59,365 nt of DNA. Origin: Rhodospirillales bacterium (GTDB taxonomy: Bacteria > Pseudomonadota > Alphaproteobacteria > BOG-932 > Roseiterribacteraceae). The stretch spans positions 1 through 59,365 of the forward strand of contig PLTD01000022.1 of the NCBI GenBank assembly GCA_003165335.1, in the 5' to 3' direction. This document shows, in pieces, positions 16,089 to 24,287 of the stretch. The notes under the pieces were generated by a model, which saw nothing but the letters and a program-made list of their open reading frames with translations, did no database searches and was not told the DNA's origin. A program made the translations under genes and the position numbers. Position 1 is the stretch's first letter; each line of letters starts with the position of its first letter.

Positions 16089-18159
16089 CCTCAAAATCAC
16101 CGCCGATCATCTTCGCCGCGACGCCTATCTTTACGTCCGCCAGTCGACGCTGCGGCAGGTCGCAGAGAACGGCGAGAGCACTCAAAGACAATACGCCTTG
16201 CGTGACCGCGCCATCGCCGCGGGCTGGCCTATCGATCGTATCCACGTCATCGACTGCGATCTCGGCAAGTCAGGCTCGAGCGCCGTGTCGCGGGACGGCT
16301 TCCAGACCCTGGTGAGCGAAGTCGCCTTGACCAAGGCCGGCATCGTCATGGGCCTGGAGGTCTCGCGCTTAGCCCGCAATTCGGCTGACTGGCATCGGCT
16401 TCTCGAACTCTGCGGCCAGACCCGCACTCTGATCCTTGACGAGGACGGCATCTACGACCCGGGCGGCTTTAACGACCGTTTACTCCTCGGGCTCAAAGGC
16501 ACCATGAGCGAAGCTGAGCTTCACTTCCTCAAAGCCCGCATGCGCGGCGGCCAGATCAATAAAGCTCGTCGCGGTGAACTGCGCATCGGTGCGCCCGTCG
16601 GCCTGGCCTACCGGCCCGACGGCGTTCTCGATCTCGACCCCGACGCTGAAGTGCAAGCGGCGATTCGCCTGGTGTTCGCCACATTCGAGCGCCTCGGCAG
16701 TGCGACCCGGACGGTCAAGTACTTTCTGGACCAAGGCATCCTGTTCCCACGACGGTTGCGCAGGGGCCCACAAAAAGGGGAGCTGTTGTGGGCGCCACCG
16801 GCTCACGCTCGTATTCTACAGGTGCTGCATAACCCAAGATATGCCGGAGCCTTTGTCTATGGCAGATCTCTGGGTCGCCCCCGGCCAGGCGGCGGCGTGT
16901 CCCAAATCAAGGTGGAGATGGCTGACTGGCAGGTTATGAAGCTCGACATGTATCCCGGCTACATCGACTGGGAGCGCTTCAAGGCGAACCAGGAAAAGCT
17001 CACCGACAACGCTCAGGCCTATACAATAGCGCGCAAAGCCGGCCCCGTCCGTGAAGGACCCGGATTACTCCAGGGGCGTGTTCTTTGCGGTCTGTGCGGC
17101 GAGCGCATGAGCGTTCAATACAACCAGGAATATGGCCGGTCAGTCCCCTCCTACGTTTGCAAGGAAAACGCGACCCGCAGGGGCGGCAAGATCTGCCAGA
17201 CAGTGCCGGGCAAGGTCGTCGATCCAGCCATCAGCGCCCTCTTGGTCGAGCTGATGGCCCCGATGACCTTGGAGGTCAGCCTCGCGGTCCAAGGCGAACT
17301 CGAAGCCCGCACTGCCGAGACTGACGCCTTGCGCCGCCAGCATATCGAGCGAACGCGCTACGATGCCGAACTCGCCCAGCGACGCTACATGAAGGTCGAT
17401 CCCGACAACCGCCTGGTCGCCGACGCGCTTGAAGCCGAGTGGAATGAAAAGCTTCGGCTCCATGCCGACGTCGTCGAAGATTACGAACGGCGCGCGCCGG
17501 AGGAAGCCGCCGCCATGGACACCCAGATGCGCCGACGCATCCTTGATCTCGCCGAACAGTTCCCACGCATCTGGAGCGATCCTCGCGTCGACATGCGCGA
17601 GCGAAAGCGCATCCTGCGCCTGCTCATCGCCGACGTGACTTTAATTAAATCGGATAAGATCACGGTTCACATCCGGTTGTCTGGCGGGGCCAACCGTACA
17701 TTGAACCTGGATCGGCCGCTGCCGATCGCCCAGATTCGCAAGTTCAAACCGGAACTTGTCGCCGAGGTCGACCGACTGCTCAATAATCACTGTGATCGTG
17801 AGATTGCCGATATTCTCAACCAGCGCGGCTTCAGGACCTGGGAGAGCAAGCCGTTTAACCTGAAGAAGATCGACTTTATCCGCGGCGCTTATAACTTGCC
17901 TAGTCGACGCGAGAGATTGCGTGAGCGCGGTATGCTGACTACAGAGGAAGTGGCCGAACGGTTCGACATCGCCAAAACGACTGTGCACGAGTGGGGCCGC
18001 CAGGGTCTGATCAAGAAGTACTATAGCGACAATTGTAACCGTGGCCTCTGGGAACTTCCCGCGGATCACACCATCATTAAGGGCAATCCTGGGAAACGAC
18101 CCTATCCCGCTCGCCTTGAACCGATTACCGCTCAATCAACCAAACAAGGTGCAATATGA
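16081..18159 (+). CDS. Large serine recombinase
   Basis: A 692-aa site-specific recombinase. The N-terminal resolvase domain (about 10-150) has the nucleophile region YVRQST and the Arg-bearing LEVSRLARN. A recombinase domain (about 170-290) and a zinc ribbon (CGLCGERMSVQY ... YVCKEN, about 335-375) follow. Next comes a charged coiled-coil segment (about 400-470) and a C-terminal HTH (TEEVAERFDIAKTTVHEWGRQGLI, about 620-645), which is unusual in phage integrases. The start overlaps the preceding ORF. The stop codon TGA contains the GA crossover core, so the attachment site is built into the gene's end. Confidence 0.95.
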   Translation: MPDLKITADHLRRDAYLYVRQSTLRQVAENGESTQRQYALRDRAIAAGWPIDRIHVIDCDLGKSGSSAVSRDGFQTLVSEVALTKAGIVMGLEVSRLARNSADWHRLLELCGQTRTLILDEDGIYDPGGFNDRLLLGLKGTMSEAELHFLKARMRGGQINKARRGELRIGAPVGLAYRPDGVLDLDPDAEVQAAIRLVFATFERLGSATRTVKYFLDQGILFPRRLRRGPQKGELLWAPPAHARILQVLHNPRYAGAFVYGRSLGRPRPGGGVSQIKVEMADWQVMKLDMYPGYIDWERFKANQEKLTDNAQAYTIARKAGPVREGPGLLQGRVLCGLCGERMSVQYNQEYGRSVPSYVCKENATRRGGKICQTVPGKVVDPAISALLVELMAPMTLEVSLAVQGELEARTAETDALRRQHIERTRYDAELAQRRYMKVDPDNRLVADALEAEWNEKLRLHADVVEDYERRAPEEAAAMDTQMRRRILDLAEQFPRIWSDPRVDMRERKRILRLLIADVTLIKSDKITVHIRLSGGANRTLNLDRPLPIAQIRKFKPELVAEVDRLLNNHCDREIADILNQRGFRTWESKPFNLKKIDFIRGAYNLPSRRERLRERGMLTTEEVAERFDIAKTTVHEWGRQGLIKKYYSDNCNRGLWELPADHTIIKGNPGKRPYPARLEPITAQSTKQGAI

Positions 18160-18175
18160 AGCCTTCTCCTTGGCT
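18145..18175. other. Right attachment junction of the serine-recombinase element
   Basis: Element sequence CAAGGTGCAATAT runs into core GA (18158-18159) and then hydrolase sequence AGCCTTCTCC. The core is part of the recombinase stop codon. In the excised circle the core is followed by TTAAGCC, so the stop is kept in either state. Confidence 0.7.
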
Positions 18176-18642
18176 TTGGGCGGGCCGGCAGGGTTCGGCA
18201 TGATCGCATAGGGATCGTTCGGGTGGAATCCGCCGGGCGGGTAGTCGGGTTCGTTGAAGGCGCCCTTCCAGGGAATCTTGCCATAGGCCGCTTCCCAGGC
18301 GGTCATCCGCGCCTTGCTGTTCACAAGCGGAAATACGGCGCCAGGATAGACCGGCATGTTGCCCGCCCCGGCGACTTCGAGGAACTTGAGCAGGAATTGG
18401 GTTTCCTCATCGCGCCACGCATCCCCGGTCACGACGGTAAAGCCCAGCACCTTAACAGTAGGGTTCGCCAGCAAGATGAGGGCTGACTGCATGTCCGACC
18501 CAACGGGGCCGAAATAATCGTTATCTTCGATCACCAAACCCGCCGCCCGGGTCTCGGACGCCAACAGGAACAGCAGCGCGAAAAGCGCCGCGCCCCGCAC
18601 GATCGGCGAATAGCGCGGGCAAGACTGGAACTTACGATTCAT
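18160..18642 (-). pseudogene. Nucleoside hydrolase, N-terminal part (interrupted gene)
   Basis: The 5' piece of the hydrolase split by the mobile element. It has a signal peptide (MNRKFQ ... GAALFALLFLLASETRA), then LVIEDNDYFGPVGSD in place of the usual DxDxxxDD metal motif, LILLANPTVKVLGFTVVTGD, and PVYPGAV. It leaves the native frame at KEKA and would end six codons later in element DNA (18136). The intact protein was probably a periplasmic or outer-surface hydrolase of about 370 aa. The Asp cluster looks weaker than in classical IU-nucleoside hydrolases, so its original substrate is uncertain. Confidence 0.85.
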
Positions 18643-18732
18643 CTTGGTCTGGTCCTTCACCTGATGTCGGCAAGACCTTGGGTTTGGTCCCGCAACTGGC
18701 CGTGCCGCCCTCGTCGGAAACTGTAAGCCCTA

Positions 18733-18758
18733 CTCCGCCGCCGGTGAAGGCGGCGGAG
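18733..18758 (-). terminator. GC-rich hairpin after the TonB-receptor remnant
   Basis: A perfect 10-bp stem (CTCCGCCGCC / GGCGGCGGAG) with loop GGTGAA lies between the receptor remnant and the hydrolase. It has no following T-run, so it may be an attenuating or RNA-stabilising hairpin rather than a true terminator. Confidence 0.4.
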
Positions 18759-18809
18759 CGAAACTTAGGCTAAAGCATGCCCACCGAAGAGCTCGGGCGG
18801 GCCGGCGGA

Positions 18810-19360
18810 TCAGAACGAATAGCGTGCCTCCCCGCCGAAGGTCCGCGGGTCGTTCACAAAGCCGGTGATATTGTCGAAATCGATGGCCCCGGTCGCCCGA
18901 ACCTGGTTCAGCAGATTATGGATAAAGAAGGCGACTTCGAAGTTTTTGTCGTTATCGACATAGCCGATCCGCAGATTCCCCAGAAGGAGCGTCTGGCTGT
19001 CAAACTCGACCGCCTTATAGAGGAAGAAGTCGACGGAACTGCGAAACGACCAGTCGGTGCTAGCATAAACCTCGGTCCCCTCGGTAACCGGTACCGAATA
19101 GCGGGCGCTGCCGTCGACGATCCACCGTGGCGCCTGCGGCAGCGGATTATGGTTGATGTGATAGTTTCCGGTTGCCGGGTCCGACCCACCCAGCATCGTA
19201 CAGCCGCCGCCGCAGGGGCTCACCTCAAGGTTCGGGTCCTGAATCTGGGTGAAATTATAACTGGCGCTCGCGCGCAGGAATAAAGGCGGGATCGGCTTGT
19301 AGTCGAACTCGGTTTCGAGCCCTTCACCAGACTTACGCGCCCTTTGACGATCACGGTAGC
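18810..19360 (-). pseudogene. TonB-dependent receptor, C-terminal remnant
   Basis: About 185 codons resembling the end of a TonB receptor barrel: GLETEFDYKPIPPLFLRASASYNF, APRWIVDGSARYSVPV, FFIHNLLNQVRAT, and the terminal aromatic EARYSF. The signal peptide, TonB box, plug and most of the barrel are absent, and similarity stops near 19340-19360, where sequence leading to an SDR gene on the other strand begins. It lies directly upstream of the split nucleoside hydrolase on the same strand, so the two probably formed a nucleoside-uptake operon that is now dead. Confidence 0.8.
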
Positions 19361-19532
19361 GCAGAATTCCGCCTGGCTTGCTACCGATTTGGCATCGCAA
19401 ATGTCCCTATGCGAGGCAAGCCCGCCTGGCCGCGGAAGCAAGGTTAATTCACGATATCGGTTCCGTTCTCGCGATCATCGCGTAGATTGGTCGCAACGGT
19501 ATCGTGGATACGAAAACTTGGGGGACTGGGGC

Positions 19533-20297
19533 ATGCGGGGATTGAAGGACAAGGTCGCGGTGATCGCGGGCGGGGCGACGGGAATTGGCGCGGCGACCGC
19601 AGTTCGGTTGGCCGAGGAAGGGGTCGCCGTCGTTATCGGGGACATCAATCTAGAAGGGGCCGTGGCCGTCGCGGGGCGAATCACCAAGACCGGCGGACAG
19701 GCCGCGGCGGTTCGCTTCGATGTCAGCGACGATTCTTCGGTACGCGAGTTGATCGCCGCCGCGGTCCAAGCCTATGGCGGTATCGACTTCATCCATGTCA
19801 ACGCCGCCGATCTGTCGCTGTGCTTGACCGACACCGATGCAGTCGATGTCGCGCTCGATCTGTTCGACCGTACGATCGCCGTCAATCTGCGCGGGCATCT
19901 CCTATGTACCCGCCACGCCATACCCGAATTGCTGAAGCGCGGCGGCGGCGCCATCGTCTATACCTCATCGGGCGCCGCCTATGTCGGTGAGCCTGAACGC
20001 GTCTCCTACGCCGTGTCGAAATCGGGCATCAATGCGCTGATGCGCCACGTGGCGTCGCGCTGGGGCAAGGACGGCATCCGCTCCAACGCCATCGCGCCGG
20101 GATTGGTACTGACCGATGGCTCGCGCGCCAGCATGGACGCCGAAGCGCAGGAGAGGATGCTGGCGCTCGGACGCAGCACGCGTTTGGGCACGCCGGACGA
20201 TATTGCCTCGATGGTGGCCTTGTTGTTCTCCGACGACGGCGAATGGGTGAACGGCCAGGTCATCAGCGTCGACGGCGGCATCACCATGCGGGGATGA
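19533..20297 (+). CDS. Short-chain dehydrogenase/reductase (SDR)
   Basis: A 254-aa classical SDR. It has the cofactor motif GGATGIG (residues about 11-17), NAAD (NNAG-like), the active-site Ser in VYTSSGAAYVG, YAVSKSG (YxxxK), and the C-terminal VNGQVISVDGGITM typical of FabG-like enzymes. An acidic residue after the second strand (GDIN) suggests NAD(H) preference. The start at 19533 follows a G-rich ribosome-binding site. A longer frame upstream overlaps the receptor remnant on the other strand and lacks homology. The substrate is unknown. Confidence 0.93.
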   Translation: MRGLKDKVAVIAGGATGIGAATAVRLAEEGVAVVIGDINLEGAVAVAGRITKTGGQAAAVRFDVSDDSSVRELIAAAVQAYGGIDFIHVNAADLSLCLTDTDAVDVALDLFDRTIAVNLRGHLLCTRHAIPELLKRGGGAIVYTSSGAAYVGEPERVSYAVSKSGINALMRHVASRWGKDGIRSNAIAPGLVLTDGSRASMDAEAQERMLALGRSTRLGTPDDIASMVALLFSDDGEWVNGQVISVDGGITMRG

Positions 20298-20300
20298 TGC

Positions 20301-20516
20301 CTAGCCCCGCCTCCACCACCGCCTCAGCGCCACAAGGCCCCAAATCGCCTCAACCAGGCCGAAAGGCCAGGCGCCCTGGAAGAAACCATAGGCCGAGCCC
20401 AGCCAGCATGCGCCAGCAAAGGCCAGTGTGAACCAGCGGCTGCGGTCTTCCAGTGCGTAGGTGACCAACATCGCGGTGACCGCGAACAGGCCGAACAGGG
20501 TCAGCGGATCGAACAT
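20301..20516 (-). CDS. Small membrane protein, unknown function
   Basis: A 71-aa protein with two or three hydrophobic segments (MFDPLTLFGLFAVTAMLVTYALE, WFTLAFAGACWLGSAYGFFQGAW, PFGLVEAIWGLVALRRWW) ending in a basic tail. The pattern matches small conserved hypothetical proteins of alphaproteobacteria with no known role. The start MFDPL was preferred to an ATG 11 codons upstream because the extra residues are polar. It lies between the SDR and a cytochrome c gene. Confidence 0.7.
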   Translation of the reverse strand: MFDPLTLFGLFAVTAMLVTYALEDRSRWFTLAFAGACWLGSAYGFFQGAWPFGLVEAIWGLVALRRWWRRG

Positions 20517-20569
20517 CGCGCGATTATAGGGAGGATAGCCCCATCGCAAACGACTATTCTCGGAAAAGC

Positions 20570-21016
20570 CTAGCCGCCGTTTTGGCTGCGCAAACTGAGA
20601 ATATAGCTCACCATGTCCGCCAGGGCCGTCGCAGATAAATGAGGAATCGGCATCAATCTGGGGAGAAGATTCGCAGGCCTCTGATGTCTGACGCTTAGCG
20701 AGTCGCGAAGCGACGCAGCCGTAGTGCCGGGTGCGTTTGCGATGTGATCGAATGACGGCCCCTGTATATTCCCGGTGGTAAAGGTTTGGTGGGCCTCGAC
20801 ATTATGGCATGAGGCGCAGTGATCGAGGGCGTATGCACGGCCATTGGCCGAACTGCCGATATTCGGTTGGCCCTGCGCGGCCATCGGAACCAGCAGGAGA
20901 ACGCCGCACAGGGAACTCTTCAGTCGAGAGGAAAAGCCGACCTTAGGGAATCGTGTCTTTTGGCCATATTCCCGATCTTGCCTGATCGGATTGCTGACCT
21001 GTTTTGACGTCGACAT
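20570..21016 (-). CDS. Class I c-type cytochrome, secreted
   Basis: A 148-aa monohaem cytochrome. A basic N-terminus and hydrophobic stretch (SSLCGVLLLVPMAAQGQP) form a signal peptide. Haem attachment is CASCH, and the axial Met is in LMPIPHLSATALADMVSYILSL, the usual C-terminal helix. It is an electron carrier of the periplasm or outer face. Start 21016 (MSTSKQ) has GGGGA upstream. A frame 86 codons longer shows no homology and overlaps the divergent SnoaL gene. Its redox partner is unknown; no oxidase or dehydrogenase is adjacent. Confidence 0.85.
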   Translation of the reverse strand: MSTSKQVSNPIRQDREYGQKTRFPKVGFSSRLKSSLCGVLLLVPMAAQGQPNIGSSANGRAYALDHCASCHNVEAHQTFTTGNIQGPSFDHIANAPGTTAASLRDSLSVRHQRPANLLPRLMPIPHLSATALADMVSYILSLRSQNGG

Positions 21017-21272
21017 TTTGATTTCCCCGGCAAGTTTGAACATTGTCCCCATAATGCGGGCTGATCGTGGGGCAGTTCGAAACCAGATGGCGAGTTCAAC
21101 CACTAACCACGCTGCATCGAGCCGAAATTGCAGGGACAAGTCTTCTCGAGCACTAACTCCATCCAATTGCGCACAAACCCGCCCGCGCTGGTATCCTCGG
21201 AAAATACCTAGATGTGAGTCGCCATAAGCCCCCAGAACTTCAGGCATTGGCGAACCAAGGGAGAATAAGCCC

Positions 21273-21848
21273 ATGCCAAACGACTATTCGCCGGAACGCC
21301 TTGCCGACCGGGCGCAGATTCAAGACGTCATGTATCGTTGGTGCCGCGCCATCGACCGGCTGGACATCGTCGCGATCCGTGGTGTCTTCCACCCGGATGC
21401 GATCGATAATCACGGCCCCTTCGTCGGCGGCGTCGACGCTTTGATCGCCTGGCTCACCAACCGGCACCGCAAAATCCCGTTCTCGATGCATATGATCAGC
21501 AACATTCTGATCGAATTCGCCGCTACCGATCGCGCGCTTGTCGAAACTTATATTTTTGCGACACTGCGCTATTCGCCCGAAGGTAAAGCCGAACTGGCAG
21601 CCTTCACCGGCGGCGTTGCGGGCGCTCAAGGTGTTTCTACAGATTCCCTCTCATGGGCCCGCTATATCGACCGGTTCGAACGGCGCGGCGGCGAATGGCG
21701 TATCGCCCATCGCACCGTCACCTTCGATTCCGGCATCATGGCCGACGTCGCAGAGAACGCCCCCAAATTCGACCCCAACTGGGCCGTCGGCCGCCGAGAC
21801 ATGGACGACCCTATCTATAAGGAGCGCGCGGCAATGGGGTTGGCATAG
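21273..21848 (+). CDS. SnoaL-like (NTF2-fold) protein
   Basis: A 191-aa cone-fold protein of the SnoaL_4 type. The helical start LADRAQIQDVMYRWCRAIDRLDIVAIRGVFHPDA, then HMISNILIEF and WARYIDRFERRGGEWRIAHRTVTFD, are the standard family blocks. Members act as small hydrolases, dehydratases or isomerases, or as ring-oxygenase beta-like subunits. A purine-rich GGGAGAATA site precedes the ATG. The protein is probably cytoplasmic. The second SnoaL protein of this window (23.7-24.1 kb) is only distantly similar. Confidence 0.88.
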   Translation: MPNDYSPERLADRAQIQDVMYRWCRAIDRLDIVAIRGVFHPDAIDNHGPFVGGVDALIAWLTNRHRKIPFSMHMISNILIEFAATDRALVETYIFATLRYSPEGKAELAAFTGGVAGAQGVSTDSLSWARYIDRFERRGGEWRIAHRTVTFDSGIMADVAENAPKFDPNWAVGRRDMDDPIYKERAAMGLA

Positions 21849-21851
21849 TGA

Positions 21852-22382
21852 TTAAGCAGGAACGTACGTCACCCTGATCACGTCCTCGCCAATCAGGTCG
21901 CTGGCCACAAGGCGGAGCGACGGCCGGGGGCTGGCGAAGAATGGCATGCCGCGACCCAGCACGACGGGGTGGAAGTAGAGTCTATACTCATCGATAAGAC
22001 CAAGGTCGGTCAGTCTTCGCGCCAGGTCTGGTCCGGAAACTGCAATCTCCCCAACGAGCCGAGCCTTGAGCCCGCGTATAGCCGCCTCGAAGTCATCCTC
22101 GACAAGTGTGGCGTTGGGACCGACCGACTTCATCGAGCGCGACACGACCCACTTCGGTTGGCGCCGCCACGCCGCCGCGAACTCGCGTTCCTCCACGCCC
22201 CATTCAGGACGGTCTTCTTCCCAATATCGCATGACCTCGTACATGCGTCGGCCGTACACACTGCCGGTCAGGTCGCGCACATGCTCCGTCCAGTGACGAA
22301 AGAGCGCCGGGCATGTCCGCATTTCAAGGTGGTCGACGTAGCCGTCCAGGGACTGGTTCATTCCAAAGACGAGCTTTGCCAT
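21852..22382 (-). CDS. Dihydrofolate reductase-like / RibD C-terminal domain protein
   Basis: A 176-aa protein with the RibD_C/DHFR-like fold: MAKLVFGMNQSLDGYVDH at the start, GSVYGRRMYEVM, KWVVSRS, and EIAVSGPDLARRLTDLGLIDEYRLYFHPVVLGRG. Stand-alone members are NADPH-dependent reductases of unclear substrate, distinct from FolA. It converges on the SnoaL gene with 3 bp between stops and starts 17 bp downstream of the ring-hydroxylating oxygenase gene, so it may be last in that operon. Confidence 0.88.
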   Translation of the reverse strand: MAKLVFGMNQSLDGYVDHLEMRTCPALFRHWTEHVRDLTGSVYGRRMYEVMRYWEEDRPEWGVEEREFAAAWRRQPKWVVSRSMKSVGPNATLVEDDFEAAIRGLKARLVGEIAVSGPDLARRLTDLGLIDEYRLYFHPVVLGRGMPFFASPRPSLRLVASDLIGEDVIRVTYVPA

Positions 22383-22399
22383 GTTAGAGACCGACCTTC

Positions 22400-23668
22400 C
22401 TAATCCTCGCCCAGTTCAGCCGCGACCGAGCTTCCCAGATAGCGGTCGAGCGTCTGGTGCATATGGCCGATGCGGATCTCCGACGGAGTCAGGTTGAGCA
22501 CCTCAACACCGGGTTGCGACATGCCGCGCTGCAGGCGGGGCAGAAGTTCGACATCCTGCATCATCACCCGGCCAAAGGCCGCCGCCGCCTCAGGGGTAAT
22601 GGTGCTCGCAACCGGTTTCACATGCATAGCAGCATGCCCTGGCGGCAGCAGGTCAAAGCTCCACAGATCGAAATAGCAGGTGTCGGGCGTATCGCCGGGG
22701 CGGGCGCGGTTAATGCCGATCCAGCCGGCAAAAATATTGAAGATAAGGTTTGGAAAAACATAATAGTGAAAATCGTTGAGGATGTGACGCTGGTCCAGAT
22801 CCGCGTAAATGGGGCTGAGAGTCCGCAGATGGTCGCCGACCAACCGCGTTAGAACGTCCTTTAGAGTATCGCCTTGCTGGATCGCAGGCATGGGTGGCGG
22901 CGCGCTGGGATCGACGGCGAGCGTTCCGCCGATGCGATGGCCTACATTCTCAATGAAGGCACGCCACATGGCGTCGTCATCGTGCTTGAGCCGGGGGCTG
23001 GGAACGCCGAACGTCTGTTCGAAGTAAGAATGCCGGTCGAACAGCCGGATCGGCACGTTGACATCGTCGGCGGCGGGCAGAAGCTGTGGATGGACGGTAT
23101 GAATGTGATAGACCTCATTGAAGGCATCCATTACCAGCTTCCAGTTGCATGCGATCGGAATGGTGATGACGTGACGGCAGGTGAATTGCTCCATGCCGAC
23201 CCAAGCGAGTTCGCCCGGCACGACGCCAAGGAATTCCTCCAGGCTTTCGCCCTCGCTGCGCCAATCGACGAAGATCATGCCGGCCCAAACGCCGAGCCGA
23301 AGCGACTTCAGGTCGAACTTTCCGCTGCCGCCTCGCCTGCCGGCCAAATCGAATGTCCAGCCATGAAAAGGACAGGTAATCGCGTTCAGGCCGCAGCCCG
23401 CCCCGTCGAGCAGAGGGCTCGCGCGATGGGTGCATGCATTCTGAAAGGCGCGCAACGCCCCGTCCTGACCACGAACGATAATCGCCGACATCGCGCCCAG
23501 CCGATATTCCCACCAATCTCCGGGGTTGGGGACGCAATCCACCGTACAGGCAAACTGCCAGACCTGCGGCCACAGATGTGCCGCCTCCCGATCCTGCCAG
23601 GCCCGGTCGACATAGCGGGCAGCCGGGATCCGGCGCAGAATTTCGTCAGAGTGGACCGTATCCATCAA
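22400..23668 (-). CDS. Rieske aromatic-ring-hydroxylating oxygenase, alpha subunit
   Basis: A 422-aa oxygenase component. The Rieske [2Fe-2S] ligands are Cys79/His81 (ACTH) and Cys99/His102 (CPFHGW). The mononuclear iron site is NEVYHIHTVH (His188, His193), with a C-terminal catalytic domain around it. It inserts oxygen into an aromatic or related ring using electrons from a reductase not encoded here. It overlaps the upstream SnoaL-fold gene by 4 bp (ATGA), so the two are translationally coupled. That neighbour may take the place of the beta subunit. Substrate unknown. Confidence 0.93.
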   Translation of the reverse strand: MMDTVHSDEILRRIPAARYVDRAWQDREAAHLWPQVWQFACTVDCVPNPGDWWEYRLGAMSAIIVRGQDGALRAFQNACTHRASPLLDGAGCGLNAITCPFHGWTFDLAGRRGGSGKFDLKSLRLGVWAGMIFVDWRSEGESLEEFLGVVPGELAWVGMEQFTCRHVITIPIACNWKLVMDAFNEVYHIHTVHPQLLPAADDVNVPIRLFDRHSYFEQTFGVPSPRLKHDDDAMWRAFIENVGHRIGGTLAVDPSAPPPMPAIQQGDTLKDVLTRLVGDHLRTLSPIYADLDQRHILNDFHYYVFPNLIFNIFAGWIGINRARPGDTPDTCYFDLWSFDLLPPGHAAMHVKPVASTITPEAAAAFGRVMMQDVELLPRLQRGMSQPGVEVLNLTPSEIRIGHMHQTLDRYLGSSVAAELGED

Positions 23669-24147
23669 TACCCCTCCGGCGTTTCGTAGGCCTCGGGAAA
23701 ATTATGACGGAAGGCCAGCCGCTCGGTCCGCTTGGCGATCTTCCAATCCTTACCCGCGCGCACCAGTTCGTCCTCAAACCAGATTCCGCTGAACGCGATC
23801 TGCCGCCCGCCGCCCGGCGAAGCGAGCGAGATCGGGATCAGCTGAAGCTCCCGCGTTTCTGCGCGGTCGCCGTTGAGCGTGATTTCGATGTTGGTGATGA
23901 AATGCTGGTAGGCCGGAACCGGAAAATTCTCGCACACCTTGATGAACCAGGCGCCTACCTCGTCGCGTCGTCCCCTAATGGCGCCGTTTTCGCGCCAGTC
24001 AATGTCGGCATCGTCGGTAAAGCAGCTGTGCCAAAGCGCCCAGTCCCGCGTATCGATGGCCCGCGCCTCGCGGTGCAGCAGATCCTGAATGCGAACGCGA
24101 TCCCGCATCTCGTGAAAATCGCGCACATCCTCCGCGCTTAATTCCAT
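23665..24147 (-). CDS. SnoaL-fold protein coupled to the Rieske oxygenase
   Basis: A 160-aa NTF2-like protein (HEMRDRVRIQDLLHREARAIDTRDWALWHSCFTDDADIDW, then YQHFITNIEITLNGDRAETRELQL, GIWFEDELVRAGKDWKIAKRTERL). Its fold is shared by oxygenase beta subunits and SnoaL enzymes. The 4-bp overlap with the Rieske alpha gene makes a beta-like structural role plausible. The sequence pattern is closer to stand-alone SnoaL_4 proteins. It is the first gene of the operon, and no clear promoter was read in the 140 bp before it. Confidence 0.85.
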   Translation of the reverse strand: MELSAEDVRDFHEMRDRVRIQDLLHREARAIDTRDWALWHSCFTDDADIDWRENGAIRGRRDEVGAWFIKVCENFPVPAYQHFITNIEITLNGDRAETRELQLIPISLASPGGGRQIAFSGIWFEDELVRAGKDWKIAKRTERLAFRHNFPEAYETPEGY

Positions 24148-24287
24148 CTACCCGTCCCTCCCCGATCATTAAGCGCCGCCACGGTTTAGCATTGTGCGGC
24201 TTGCCTGTGAGGGGATCAGCATAGTCCCAAAGGTCGGACGATCGGAACTGCAGATTGGTCTACCGGATGCTTCAAATTGCACTGGCG

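Larger units (their letters stand above)
14865..18159 (+). mobile_element. 3.3-kb large-serine-recombinase integrative element
   Basis: The element occupies 3,295 bp including one copy of the GA core. It carries four plus-strand ORFs: a DUF5372 protein, an HTH protein, a short ORF in the -1 frame, and a 692-aa serine recombinase whose TGA stop contains the right core. It has no long terminal inverted repeats or target duplication, which excludes a DDE insertion sequence and fits integrase-type serine recombination. It interrupts a minus-strand nucleoside hydrolase gene. No cargo genes were recognised, so it looks like a minimal self-moving unit. Confidence 0.85.

Noticed and set aside
18777-19283. 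168-codon plus-strand frame
   Set aside because: It is antisense to the TonB-receptor remnant, whose barrel motifs are clear on the minus strand.
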